NCBI GenBank assembly: GCA_037044905.1 | Contig: JBAOKB010000105.1 | Span: 434,001-498,000, forward strand | Length of the DNA: 64,000 nucleotides | Source of the DNA: Hortaea werneckii | Taxonomy: Eukaryota; Ascomycota; Dothideomycetes; Mycosphaerellales; Teratosphaeriaceae | Direction of reading: 5' to 3' | Part shown: positions 1 through 12,000 of the stretch, piece by piece | Layout: every line of letters begins with the position of its first letter | Numbering within the stretch: position 1 is the stretch's first letter | Translations under genes and position numbers: made by a program | The notes under the pieces: model-generated | What the model was told of the DNA's origin: nothing | Seen by the model: only the letters and a program-made list of their open reading frames with translations | Databases searched by the model: none

Positions 1-603
1 CTTTAGCTTCTTCGGAGCGGTATGATGGAAATGGGCATCTTGGAGTGGGTTTTAGATAACCGGAACAATGCAGTTCGCTCATGCATGTATATATATGCGT
101 GCCACTACGAGAAAGACAAGCCAGTCGATTTCACTTTTCTCCTTCCTTTGCGCTTCCCTGTCCCCTTCTGCTCTCGTTTTCGTGAACGACAGGAAGGGAA
201 ATCGAGAAGCCGTGAAGTAGGATGCTAAGGGATTTGGAGGGGAGAAAAGGAAAAGAAAAGAAAAAGAGTCTTTGAGGCCAATACAGAAAGTGAGATTTCT
301 CTCATTAAGCAATCACGATGGGAAGTGGTATCTGCGCGATAAATGAACTGGGCTCGTAAAGAGAAAAAAGAGACATCTACTCTCTTGAATGTAAAACAAC
401 ACCCCAGATCGCCCTTGCCATGCTCTTAAACCCTTCCAATTGCTCCGGTCCTTGAACTCCATAGAAAACGGACAATAAGTCCTCCCAAGCGAAGGACGAC
501 GGACGGCGAGGAAGGACTCTGGGGGAATGTTGACCGAGACAACATCGTGAATGTCTCTCATACGCGAGGACAGGCAACTTTCCCCCTTTTTCAACCCCCA
601 TTT
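1..603. other. Region without a supported gene (3' flank of the DUF300 gene)
   Basis: Only short ORFs without recognisable content are present. The pyrimidine-rich stretch near 560-660 runs into the acidic C-terminal codons of the minus-strand gene that ends at 604. I see nothing else here. Confidence 0.5.
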
Positions 604-2821
604 TCAACTGGCCCAAGGATTCCTCTCTTCCTCCTCCTCCTCCTCCTCCTCCCTTCCTACCCCCCGAAATCCGCCCTTCCCTCCCAGGAAAACCTCCTCT
701 TCCGCCTCTTCTGGAACCGGCTCACCATCCCCTCCCCTCCCACCTTCAGCCCCATTCCCACCCCGCCACCGCTGTCGCTCTTCCGCATCCGCCTCATCAC
801 TAAACGTCTTAACAAAAACCTTCTGCTCCCCCTCGTTCCACCGGGGTCCCCCTTCCTTCCGCGCGCGCACGCGGGCGATTTCCTCCGCTTGCTTGTCTTC
901 GACTACGAGGTCGACGAGTTGGTCTTGGTTCCCCGTATCGTCGTCGTCTTGGTCATGGTGATTTTGCGATCCCCGATCGTTGCGGTGCTGGTTGGACGAG
1001 ATAGCCCCACTGACACCGGGTAAATGGGCCAGTTTCTCCTTTCCTTTACTCGTTGCGGATTTGAGGACGTCGGGGATGTGCGACGTCGTAGCAGCAGCAG
1101 CAGCAGCAGCGGAAGAAGAAGAGGACGAGGAATTCCTCTTCCCCTCCGCATCCCCGGGTTTCGCACTCTGACTCCCTCTGCCCCCTCGACTTCCCTTTTC
1201 GCACCCGCGAGCCCACCTCCCCCCGCCCCTCCCCGCTGCACATCCTCCCGGATCTCCTGGATCCGGCTCTTCCGCCGCTGGCGGTTCTCCTTCGCGCCGG
1301 GCTGCAGGATCGCGCGGTTGGTGCTGGGACTGATGATGTTGGGGTCGGAGCGCAGACGGTCGTGGCGCGTGGCGTAGTGCGTGTTGATGACGGGGTAATT
1401 CCAGTCGCCGAACTCGAGGGCGCGGGCGGAGACGTACAGGCGTTCTTCTTCCGGGTCGAGGAGGAGGAGGTGGTTGGGGTTAAACGACGAGGAAGGTTCG
1501 TCTTCGGAAGGCTGTTGTTGTTGTTGTTGGGTGCCGTAATCTTTCTTCGTGCCGCGGCTTGTTGAGCGGTGGTTCCCGCCGTTGCCGGGACTCATGGTCC
1601 GCGCATGGCTGTCGGCGACCTTGGATAGGAGGGGTTGTTTATCGTTGGCGCCGCCGGGGGATGGGATCCAGTATTTGCCCCTCCCACCCCGTTCATATCT
1701 CATCCCTTCCCGCATCCTCGCACGCCGACTACTACTCTCCTCGTGCGCGATCACGTTATCCTCCGCATCAAAATACCTGTAATCGTATTTATTCCCGAGA
1801 AAGTCTCCTTAGCATCTTCGATTAGATCCCGTGGCCCAAACGCATCCCGCAGCGCGAACCGGATCGGCATCCTCGCATCGGAAATCGTGCGATCCGCGTA
1901 ATCCTTCCAGCTAAACGCATACCAATGCGAGAGGGCGAAGAAGGGCATCTCGAAACAGATCAGCGCATCCTGGATCGCGGCCGCGAGATTGTCGGCCGTG
2001 TACCCTCCCCCTACGCTCGGGATGGCGCCGAGCCAGACTAGGATGGACAGGAAGAACCCCTGCCACCAGGACGCGAAGATGATGCCCTTGATGCAGATGA
2101 ATTTGGGCATGGGCCGAAACGCCTGCAGGTCGTCCGACGTGCAGACCCAGAAGAGCGCGAGGTCATAGAGACTCCAGCAGATGGAGACGTTATAGATTAA
2201 CCCCGTCCAGAAGTATCCGCTCTGCACGCTGAGTATGCCTTCGCGGAATGTGCCTGTAGCTTTCATGATGACCGTCGCGAAGGCCAGTAGTGGCTTGATC
2301 CAAGTGTATTGTAGAATCCCCCTCTTGATGCTGAGGAAGGTGTGCGGGTCAGAGATGTCGACTTTGCCGCAGACGTGGTTGAGGGGCCACAGGTGCGGGA
2401 CGGGAGGTCGGCCGTGCATCATGATGATCAGGCTCCGCTCTCCGCCAAGGTAGGCGACCAGGAGCTGGAAGAAGGTGTAGAGGGTGAAGGCTTCGTAGAC
2501 GTCGCGGAAGGGGTCGATCCAGAAGGCGACGCGGAGGGAGGTGAGCGAGGCCCAGGAGGCGGCGCTGAAGATGGGGACCATGATCAGGATGCGGATGACA
2601 TGGCGTTGGAGGAGGGGTTTGCGGTAGTTCTTGGCCTGGAGGAGGGTAGTGAGGACGGTGAGGAGGCAAGCGAGCAGGGCAGAGAGGCCGGCGAGGATGA
2701 GGATCCATTGTTTGAACCCGGAGCCGGTGCCGCTGGGTTCATTCTGTTCGCCCGTGTTGGTCAAGTGGCGGAGGAGCGGGGCGGTAGGTAGCGACATCGA
2801 CGGTGAGGTGAGTGTGGCCAT
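604..2821 (-). CDS. DUF300 / OSTA-TMEM184-family membrane protein, two apparent frameshifts
   Basis: The ATG at 2821 opens a protein with about seven hydrophobic segments. Motifs typical of fungal DUF300 (organic solute transporter alpha/TMEM184) proteins follow, including YEAFTLYTFFQLL, GERSL, LQYTWIKP, FEMPFFALSHWYAFSW and the run FGPRDLIEDAKETF. These proteins are multi-pass membrane proteins of vacuole or endomembranes; a transport role is known only for animal Ost-alpha. The first frame stops near 1751. The conserved continuation (KYDYRYFDAEDNVIAHEES, then RALEFGDWNYPVI) is in another frame, as if one base were missing at about 1793-1802. A second frame change in a G/C-run region at about 1160-1250 leads into an open tail (EEIARVRARKEGGPRWNEG and an acidic end) that stops at 604. 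No splice sites explain either shift. The family is certain; the exact C-terminus is not. Confidence 0.88.
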
Positions 2822-3605
2822 TATGTTAGGCAGCCGTGAATGCTATGTAGGTCAAGAAGGTCGAGGTGGCTCTCTCTCTCTCTCTGCCGTGGACTGTGGC
2901 GCTATGGCATCTTTACAGTCTCATGTACTACACATGACAGGCAGAATCCTCATCGGATTGCTACGTAAACGAAGTGGTATCGTGTATTCGTTGGTATGGG
3001 AAGTATACGATGTGTATACGATGTGTAGGGAATCGATTTCATCTTCACATGTTTCCCGACTTCCGCTTTGGTCACAGGGTGTGGGGAAACGCGCGCGATG
3101 CTGCCCACCTGCACGCGCGACCCTTTCGTCATGCCTGCAACTGTCTGAACTTTGATATAATACCTACATACATAGGTATGCATTCACTACTACATAGTAC
3201 ATAGGTAGACAATCTCTGTACCCTAACATCTGTCTTGATCTTCATGAAACCTTTCTGATGAAAACCCTCACACGCTTCGAGATACATTGACTGCCCACAA
3301 AATAGCATATGAGACATGAGCCGAGAGCGTAGGAAGTAATGGCTTTGACGGGCAGAGAATAAATCGGTGCATAATGCAATAATTAACTTGTAGAAGGGTA
3401 TTATGTTTGAAGTTGAACGCCCAGCCAGGATGCATGGGATCAAGACTCCTGCTTTGCAAAAAAACAACATCCACCAACGTCTTTCCCTCTTTCTCTTCCA
3501 TTTCCTCTTCCCTCCGTGCCGAGGATAACACCCATACTGAAACCGGCAACCAGACTCCCTCCCCTCTCTCCCCTCTTCATCTTGTCCACCCCATGTTGAA
3601 AACCC
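2822..3605. other. Intergenic region with a CT microsatellite
   Basis: This lies between the start of the DUF300 gene (2821) and the stop of the next minus-strand gene (3606), so it holds the DUF300 promoter and the 3' flank of the coiled-coil gene. A (CT)n run sits near 2868-2885. I see no other gene. Confidence 0.5.
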
Positions 3606-4694
3606 CTACCCAGAATACTCCGGCGGCTGATCGTCCCCCGCCAACTTCTCAAACGCCTCCGCCCGAATCCTCTGCAACTCCATCCTCGCACTCTCCAACC
3701 GCTGGCCCGCCAACACCACCTCCGTCTTCGCCCGCCTAACCCGTTCCTGCTGCTCCGGGACCTGCATCTTCTCCAACTGCGCCACCGCGCGCTCCACCTG
3801 GGCCTCACTCGCCTTAATCCGATCATTCTGCGCCATATCCGTAAAGATACTGTCGAACATGACATCGCTAATGAAATGCCCCTGATCGATATTAATCGCA
3901 TCGAGCGGCTGTATAGCCCCCTGCACTCTCCTCGCCTCGTCCATATGCCGTAACGCCTGCGTGACCTGGTTCTGCGCTTTCGACAGCGCATCCCTTTCCA
4001 TCAAGTCCACGAACGTCCCGCCCCCCCACATATCCCACCGGCTCATATCATGGGCATCGCCCATATCCGCGCGCGCCTGCTTTAGCATCCCCAACGCCGT
4101 CTGCACCGCCTCGAGCGCATGCTCCTCCCTCCCCCGCCCCGTCTGCGCTTCCTCAAACCCTCCCCTTGCCTGCTTCACCCGCTCCTCCAGCGCATCTTCC
4201 CCCGGTAATCCGGGGGTAACCCCCTCGAAAATCTCCGCGTACAACTGATCCAGCTCCCGCTGCGCTTTGTCATACCGTTCCTTCTCCCCCTTCAACGTCT
4301 CCCCATCCTCCTTGGCCTTCTTGACCGCAACAATCAACTCCGCGCGCGCCTCCCTAGCCTCCCGCTCCCGCTGCCACGCATCCAGAAACTCGCGCTCCTC
4401 TTTCTCGCGCTTCGTCTCGAACTTCTCGACCCCGCGCGAGCCGCCCAGCCGGTGCATGAAGCGCTTGACGGTGCTGTCGCGGTACTTGACGTGGTCCTTG
4501 CGCTCGTCTTCGGTGATCTCGTGGAATTTCTTCAGCTCGCGGTCCAGGTGCGCGATCTGGCCGGTCAGGTCGTCGAGGTAGGCGAGGTTCTGTTTCAGGG
4601 AGGGCGGGGCGTAGGCGGTTTGCGAGAGGGTGGTCAGGAGCGCGGTGTTGCGGTCGGAGGCTGCGCGGAGGGCGGTGGTGAGTTGGGAGGACAT
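3606..4694 (-). CDS. Conserved fungal coiled-coil protein with C-terminal PPxY motif
   Basis: Uninterrupted 362-codon ORF with ATG at 4694. I do not recognise a named family. The protein is almost wholly charged and helical, with heptad-like stretches at about residues 45-75, 95-150, 165-205 and 230-350. A short aromatic patch (SRWDMWGGGTFVDLMER) falls near residue 215-230. There are no membrane segments or signal peptide. It ends in PPEYSG; PPxY motifs are ligands of Nedd4/Rsp5-type WW domains, so Rsp5-linked trafficking or ubiquitylation is possible, but this is inference from a four-residue motif. The first 25 residues (Ser/Thr/Ala-rich) are not a convincing targeting signal. Codon use is regular and there is no sign of damage. 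Confidence 0.7.
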   Translation of the reverse strand: MSSQLTTALRAASDRNTALLTTLSQTAYAPPSLKQNLAYLDDLTGQIAHLDRELKKFHEITEDERKDHVKYRDSTVKRFMHRLGGSRGVEKFETKREKEEREFLDAWQREREAREARAELIVAVKKAKEDGETLKGEKERYDKAQRELDQLYAEIFEGVTPGLPGEDALEERVKQARGGFEEAQTGRGREEHALEAVQTALGMLKQARADMGDAHDMSRWDMWGGGTFVDLMERDALSKAQNQVTQALRHMDEARRVQGAIQPLDAINIDQGHFISDVMFDSIFTDMAQNDRIKASEAQVERAVAQLEKMQVPEQQERVRRAKTEVVLAGQRLESARMELQRIRAEAFEKLAGDDQPPEYSG

Positions 4695-5704
4695 TTTTTC
4701 GTGTGTCCTCTTTCAGTGATCTTGGTTCCCCCTTCTCCCTTTCTTCTGTCACGGGTGTCCCTCTTTTCTTGTTTTATACTGTCTCTATACTGTCTCAATA
4801 TCCCAACTACAAAATCCCCAAACACCGAAATCCCTCCTTCAGTACCAAGGTCTCAAGGTGAACTCGCTCGCGGAGAAGAGATCAGCAGTCGTATCCCCCC
4901 TCTTAACAAAACCTCTGAACAGCAGAGACAAAGCACAAGGGAAAAAGAAAAACAAGCCTTGCCTACTTAGTAGTCAGTCCTACAGATGATGTATTGCGAT
5001 CCGAATGCTACGGTAGGAAATCATCACATGAACAAGCCTCTAACGGGGCTCACAGCGGGGTCAGAGTGGGGAGGGGGTGAAATTATCGATCCTGTGAACC
5101 CCGCGGAGAGAGAAAGACAACCTTGGAAGGGGAATATGCTTTGCTTAGCAGCTGGGCTTGCGCCGGGCCTTCCTTCTTCCTTCTTGCTTCGCAGTGTGGC
5201 TTGTAAACCTGGCGTACAGATTGATGTCGACGGGGATAACTTTGTTTCAGATGGCCTCGAGCACTCTAAATCTGATCCGGTGTCAAGCCAAACAGATATC
5301 AGGAGAAGACCTTCAGCACTGAAACAGGAACTCAGTTTAAAGGCGAGGGACTAAGTCCAGTCAAGACAGCAACACAGAAGAACCGACGAGAGAAAAGAAC
5401 GATGTGCGGGACTCAGTCGATTCGATTACGAACAACTCAAACCCCTTATCAAACCATGCATGGGGAAACACAAATGAAAGTCATTCCAACCCTCCCACCT
5501 TTTTCTACCGTAGCTCGTAGCACCCATCTCATGCAAGCGCATTCAAAAAACATTTCCTCATGGTATCTCACTCTCTCTAGCAGGTCGTCCCTTTTCTCTA
5601 AAAGTGTCCCTTGGGCAGTGTCATGATCGTAGCTGCGGTAGCGGACGCCTGCAAATGCTCGCTTGCTGTTCTCCACCACTGCGCAATCAGATAGCGGGAT
5701 GCGC
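4695..5704. other. Intergenic region between coiled-coil gene and eEF2
   Basis: It contains the upstream region of the coiled-coil gene and the 3' flank of eEF2, both on the minus strand. The only ORF over 100 codons (4986-5354, plus) has no recognisable content and is probably chance. Confidence 0.5.
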
Positions 5705-8407
5705 TTACAACTTGTCGTAGTAGTTCTCGTAGCCTGGCACTTCCGGCTTGATACCCTTCCTCTTCCTCATGTCGGTGACAATCTTGCCCGTCATGGTAGT
5801 GGTGTCGAGCGGGCTGCCACCTGGGAGGACCTCCCAGTGGTCGAACACGGACTGAGGGAAGGCCTGGCCACCGGTGTTGGAGCGCAGGTCGGCGTTGAAA
5901 CCGAACGACTCGTTGACTGGCAGGTAAGCCTTGACGGTGAACAGAGGAGTACCCGGGCGCTGGTTCTCCTCGAAGACGTGACCACGTCTCCTGGTCAGCA
6001 CACCGTAGATACCACCCATGGCCTGCTCCGGCACCTGGATCTCGACCAAGAAGACAGGCTCCATGAGACCTGGGTCGGCAAGCAGAGTCGCAGCGTAGAG
6101 CACACGACGAGCGGTAGGGATGATCTGGCCACCACCACGGTGGATGGCATCGGCGTGCAGGGTAACATCCATGATGTTGAAGCGGACGGCACGCATCGGC
6201 TCCTCGGCAACGGGACCTTCCTTGGTGGCCCACTGGAAACCAGAGACGACGGAGTCCTTGATTTCGTTCAGGTACTGGACGGCCTTGGTCTGGTCAACGA
6301 GCAGGTTGGCACCGTTGGTGTCAGGACCGAAGCACCAGATCTTACGGGCATCAGTGACGTCCCAGCCGTGCTCGTCAGCCAGGATACGGGCACGAGCCTT
6401 GAAGTCGTCACGCGGGCCGATCTTGCCGCTCTCGATGTCCTTGCACACCTCCTCAGCCAGAGGCTGGGCAGTGAGGTAGATACGGTTGTGCTTGTTGGGG
6501 GACTTGGACAGAGCAGTCATGCTGGACTCGCCAGCAACGGTCTCACGGTACTGCACAACAGGGTCGGAGATACGGAGCGGCACACCGGCGTGGTCCTCCT
6601 CCAGATCCTTCAAGCAGATCTCCAAGTGCAGCTCACCAGCACCAGCAACAACGTGCTCACCAGACTCGTTGATGTAGGTCAGCACGCAAGGGTCAGACTT
6701 GGACAGACGCTTGAGACCTTCGACCAGCTTAGGCAGGTCGTTGGCGTTCTTGACCTCAACGGAGCGCTGCACGACAGGAGAGACGGAGAACTTCATGACT
6801 CTCATGTTGTGGGCGGTCTCGGAGGTGCTCAGGGTACCAGACTTGAGCAAGAACTGGTCAATACCGACCAGACCGAGAATGTTACCGGATGGCACATCCT
6901 CGATGGGCTCGGTGTAGCGACCCATCATCAGGATGGTACGCTGGATGGACTTGATGAACAGGTCCTCCTTCTTGCCCGGGATGTAGTTAGGGCCCTGAAT
7001 GCGGACCTTGATACCAGAGCGGGCGGTACCAGAGAAGACACGACCGAAAGCGTAGAAACGGCCCTTGTCAGAGGTCGGCACCATCTTGGAGACGTAGATC
7101 ATGAGAGGACCCTTGTGGTCACAGTCACGGATACCGATGGCGCACTCATCGTCGGGCGGGCCCTCGTAAAGAGTCTCCATACGGTACTTCTGGGCGGTGA
7201 TAGGAGATGGCAGGTGCAGAATCATCATCTCCATGAGCGCGTCGGCAGCCGGCAGGAACTTCCTCATGACGACCTTGAGGAGCTGCTTGCCCTCGAGGTC
7301 CCTCTCGTCACCCTGGAGCTTGACCTCAAGCTTCTCGAGGATCTTGGCAGTGTCATCCTTCTTGAAGTTCATGATGGAGTCGAATATACGGAAGATCGGG
7401 TCCAAACAGAACTGGTTGAAGGCACGCTCAAGCTGCTTGCCCTCGTGGGTACCGTTCTTGGTCCACTTCTTGGTGTGCGGGTTGAAGAAGTTGTCACCCT
7501 AGCATGCTGTTAGCTTGATTCCGCATTTTTCTCAGGAACTCTCAAAACTTACCCAGAGCCTCTCCATCATCTTGTTCTTGTCAACACCAAACTTCTTGGC
7601 GTAACGGCCAGCGAACTGCCTGAGGGTGAAAGCCCAGCCGTGGAGACCGGAACCGAAGGCGACAGTGCCGCGGTCAGGCATAACCTGGACATCACCGAGG
7701 ACCTTGTCGAAGTAGGTGGCAATGACCACGTTGACGGACTCGATGACACGAGAGAAGTTCTGGAACAGGTCCTCCTTGGAGAGCTGCAGCTCGAGAAGGG
7801 CACGGTCGACCTTGTTGATGACGACGACCGGCTTGATACGCTCACCAAGAGCCTGACGAAGCACAGTCTCGGTCTGCACACACACACCTTCGATGGTGTC
7901 GACGACGACAAGGGCACCGTCTGTGACACGGAGAGCGGCCGTGACCTCAGAGGAGAAGTCAACGTGACCGGGGGAGTCGATCAAGTTGACCAAGAACTCG
8001 TTCTTCTCGGTCTTGACCGGGATGTCCTTGATGTCCTCCTTCTCGGCGAGCTCACCGTACAGAGAGATGGCAGTGGACTTGATCGTCACACCACGCTCCT
8101 GCTCATCTGGACGGGTATCCGTGAAACGGGCAGAACCGGCGTTCTTGGCGGAGATAATACCGGCACGCTGGACGAGCGAGTCGGTAAGGGTGGACTTGCC
8201 GTGGTCAACGTGTGCAATAACGCACATGTTACGGATGTTGGCCGGGTTGTCCATGAGACCACGGATCTCCTCGACCGTGAAGCTGTTGGGCGCATTGTGT
8301 CAGCCGATGAATCTGGATAACATTCTCTGCATCTACTCCACGGGCGCAATGTCCCCGACCCTCCTCATGTCTGGCTCGTCGGATGTGGTGTCGACTTACT
8401 TGACCAT
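5705..8407 (-). CDS. EFT1: Translation elongation factor 2 (eEF2), three exons
   Basis: Exons 8407-8400, 8282-7553 and 7498-5705 give 843 residues; yeast eEF2 has 842. Introns are 8399-8283 (GTAAGT...CAACAG) and 7552-7499 (GTAAGT...CTAG). The first coding exon is only 8 nt and supplies M-V plus two bases of Asn, giving the expected MVNFTVEEIRGLMDN start. All GTPase motifs are visible: AHVDHGKST, RGVTIKST, DSPGH and NKVD. The switch-I region FTDTRPDEQERG carries the Thr that eEF2 kinases target in animals. The diphthamide loop DVTLHADAIHRGGGQ has its His, and the C-terminus YYDKL matches eEF2. The protein drives ribosomal translocation in the cytosol. Strong codon bias fits a highly expressed gene. 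The coding sequence is intact. Confidence 0.98.
7499..7552 (-). other. Intron 2 of eEF2 (54 nt)
   Basis: The donor GTAAGT follows the Trp codon of RLW and the acceptor CTAG precedes GGT-GAC-AAC-TTC. The joined frame GDNFFNP matches eEF2 proteins. Confidence 0.95.
8283..8399 (-). other. Intron 1 of eEF2 (117 nt) after an 8-nt coding exon
   Basis: GTAAGT donor directly after ATGGTCAA and CAACAG acceptor before CTTCACGG. The split Asn codon is restored on splicing. Confidence 0.93.
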
Positions 8408-9076
8408 CTTGGCGGTATTTGCTGCTTATCCTTGGAGAAAAGTTTTTCTGGTCCTTGAGATGCGGGCAGTGGTATCGCCCGTCTTTGAAAGTGCTATAAA
8501 GCACTGAACGACCGTTTGAAGGATTGCCTGCCTTGCGGTCTGGTCAGCGAAAGAATGAAGAGCAGTGGTGGTGGTGGTGGGTGGCTGTACCTCAAAGGCT
8601 TGTGTGTGGTGCGGCGGTAAGAGGATGGCGAGGAGTGGATAATGAGTTGATTTCTTGTTAGTGGGGGCTGGCTGGCAAGCGGCGGGGTCTTCTTCTACGC
8701 CAGGCATCCACGCTTAACTGCTTCTGGATCCCGGATTTTAGCGGGGTTACGAGAGAGAACAAGACTCACAGCTCCGGTCAGAGTATGTACCTTTTCGACA
8801 TTTCTACATGGAGGCACCGCGCCAGTGAGTCATTCACAGAGATTAAAGTCACCCCGTCACCGCACAGAAACTTGGGTGCTCAATCATACCTACGACAACG
8901 ACGCCAAGTGTACGAGGTGAGATTTCCCGGGCTGACTGCGACGGTACACCAACAAGCTTCGTCCAATTGCCGTAGATTATCTACAGTACTGCTTTCCGGT
9001 ATATGACACAAGAAAAGACCAACGCCTCGCTCAAACGCTTCAAAAATTCACAGTCAAAAGCCACACGTGACTTAGT
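8408..9076. promoter_or_regulatory. eEF2 upstream region
   Basis: The 669 bp between the eEF2 start and the stop of the Csf1 gene must hold the eEF2 promoter and 5' UTR, because both genes read on the minus strand. A CCACC-rich run (minus strand) lies near 8570-8585. No individual promoter element could be assigned. Confidence 0.45.
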
Positions 9077-12000
9077 TCAAGACGAGCCTAAAATTCTTTC
9101 ATATGCATCCTCAACTTCCTTAGCGACCTCGAGCAAGCTGACGATGATGATCTGATGAGTCACGTTCGGCAGCCGGTCGCGATGCAGACCCACCCACTCC
9201 AGCGGCGGCGTCGCCTCGCCCATATCCCTCAGCTGCGGCGTCTCGATAATCGGCGGCTCCAACGCCCGGTACTCGTACTTGGACTGGGGCAGGTTGACTT
9301 CCGCCGTGATCTTCTCCTGGCTGTCCTTCTTCGAGCCCTCCTGCTCTTCCGAAGCGGTGATCTTGACCGCAGACTCTGGGAGCGACTTGCCGAGACGAGA
9401 CGCCAGGGAGCGTGAGTGTGTCGTCCACATGCCCTTGATGAAATTGATGCGGGATAGATTCCAGCCCACGTCGATCTTGCCCTCGAACAGACTCTTGAAG
9501 ATGAAGTCGACGTTGTTGTTCTGCTGTCCCTGCCATGTCTGCATAGAAGCAACCACCTTCGGTACTCGTAGATGGTGCCGCCCTTGGCATGAGTCGCATT
9601 GCTAAGGACCTCGTCCACCGAGACTTCCAGTGCTCGAGGGGCGACTGTAGGTCTCTTCACCGTCGCAAGCGCCACTTGCAGCTGACCAAGCGTCAAACCA
9701 AGCCCACTGTGAATCTTCTCCTGTTGTAGTCCAACCGCAAAGCGAGCCTGGATATTGTTCGCTTCGGTCTTGAGGATCTGAGTATCATTGAACGTGCTCG
9801 GATAGACACCAAAGCTGACCGCTCCAAGAGTAAGCACAACATCCGTGTGTAAAGAAATTCCTGATCTTTTCTCTGCCGGCTTCCGCGCAGGCATACTAGG
9901 TAGTTGAGGTCCAAAACGTGTCGGCATCACGGTGCTCTCCCTCCGCATGTGCTTCTCAATGTCCCGCAAAGACTGCATATAGGCAGTCTGCTTGTCTTGG
10001 ATCAGCCGATCGAATGCCTGATACAAGCCCACAGCCTGCGCCGGGCTAGTGGAGGTGCAGAAGACATAGGCCTTGCCACAGTCGAGAACCGCAACTAATC
10101 GATCGCGGTCCGATGCAGGCCCGCTCTCACGCACATTGTACATCAAGAAATCGAACCCCTCAATGTCACCAAATGCAAAAGCTTGGTAGTCAAATGCCGC
10201 TTTCGAACGTAATTTCTGGAAACCAATTGAAGCCTGGATCAGTGGCCTCTTGCCATCGGTCCGAGTGTCTTCCGGCCATCGGATCGAAGTGCGTACTCCT
10301 AGCCCAGCGAGTCTGATGAACCCGCTCATTCGGCCTACGCTGGTAACGTCCATCTCATCTAGACCGATGCAGAGGTTCTGCTCCCAGCTTGACGTCTTCT
10401 GTTGCGAAGCCCAGAAGTTCGAAATAGCAAACGATGTCTTGCCGATGGTCTGGCCAAGGTCCAGCTCAACGCTAAGCTTTGCGACGGAAACAGTCGCGTT
10501 CCATGGGAAGGCTGCCGCCGCCGCAACAGTCTGGTACTTCTGCACGACAAAGTCGTCAGGCCTGGTGGACGTTGGTTGCGCCGGGCCCGTCGAAGTCTGA
10601 GCATTGCGGATCTCCGGAGGCAGCCAAATCTCGCGGAAGAGGAGAACGTCTTGCAGTTGCTTTGCGTTGATGATAAGATGCGTTGGGTTGATCTTGAGGA
10701 TGGCGGAAATGCCGCTCACGCCGCTGAGATGCTTGCTGTTCATCGCCGAGAGGACGACCGACTCCATATCGAAACTGAAAGTCGGTTCGCGAGAGTAGGC
10801 ATGCTTGACTTGCGTCTTCACTCGCGAGAGCACGGCCGACATAGCAAAGAAATGGCCGTACTCATTTGAATCGATCGTATTCATGGTGAAGTAGAGATCG
10901 TCGAGCGATGCCACAGCGTCCACCCGAGCAATGGGCTGGCAGCTGAGTCCGAATTCTTGTCGGCAAATGCGGAGGCCCAAATCGACCTTGGTGCGCCCGA
11001 ACAGTTTGGTTGGGTTTGCAGCAACGAGGGAGTCCTCCTCGAAGTACTTCTGCGCCGGTTTTCTGTCCGGCGAGGGAGCCTTGGGTTTCTCTTGAGATTG
11101 ACCGCCGTCGCTACCCTGCATCACTTCCTTCACACTCCTCGAAACTTCTATGATCAGCGGCACCACGTTGGGCTTGAGCGTGTTCGTGGATGCGTCAATG
11201 CGGAGCTCGCCGTGGAGGCTTGGTTGACGATCGTTCGAGTTGTACTCGACCTTGGTCGCAATGCCTGGCGCTCGCAACGTGAAGCTCATAGGGGCATCGT
11301 CATTGGCAAATTGCCCATACCTCCCATGTTGATAACCATGTCGCTGGGATGACGCCGCATAGCTCCCGACCGATTGCTTGCCAGAACTCCCGCCTTGCAA
11401 GTACATCTGCGCTCCCGCAAAGTCTGCCTCGACTAATACTGCTGCTAACCTCTTTGCGGCAACGATGTTTGCCCGTGGAGCCCCGCTAGAGGTTGGTGTG
11501 TTTCGCCAATTTGAAGTCCCAGTCTTGAATGTCTCGTCGGCATGCTCGATGGAGTTCTGAAGGCCTTTGACAGGTACGATGAACCTGGATTCTAAGCGCA
11601 GATCAAGAGCTTGTCCAGTTGCTCTGAAAGCCAAGCTACGGTCCTTGCCCTTAGTCCAATAAGCCACGCTGAAGCCTACTTCAGGCAGTAACGCAGAGTT
11701 CAGAGCTCTGCGCTTCTTGCTGACCTCCTTCTTCGTCAGTTGAAGGAGGACCTGTTTCAAGGTGAGACGGGCTTCCCTGCCACCACGAGTGGTGAACTCA
11801 ATGCTTGACAGCGTCAGCACGGCATCTTCTACCTTCGACCCTTTCCTCGCGGCAAACTTGTCCGAGACTAGCCATGAAGCCTGGATATCGTTCAGGATGA
11901 GCGTTGTCTTCACAGACAAAAGATCAGCCGCAGTAAAGGCACTCGCCCCCTCGCCCTCTTCCTCCCTCTTGCCTTTAATACGTTTGATGACCCTGTGCTT

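Noticed and set aside
547..1023. Plus-strand Pro/Ser/Leu ORFs at the left end
   Set aside because: Antisense of the acidic tail of the DUF300 gene; simple TCC/CTC repeats create the frame.
5663..7513. 616-codon plus-strand ORF
   Set aside because: It is the antisense shadow of the GC-biased eEF2 coding exon; eEF2 on the minus strand is certain and the plus product resembles nothing.
9229..9556. Arg/Ser-rich C-terminal tail of Csf1
   Set aside because: Out-of-frame translation after the frameshift; the conserved Csf1 end is in the neighbouring frame.
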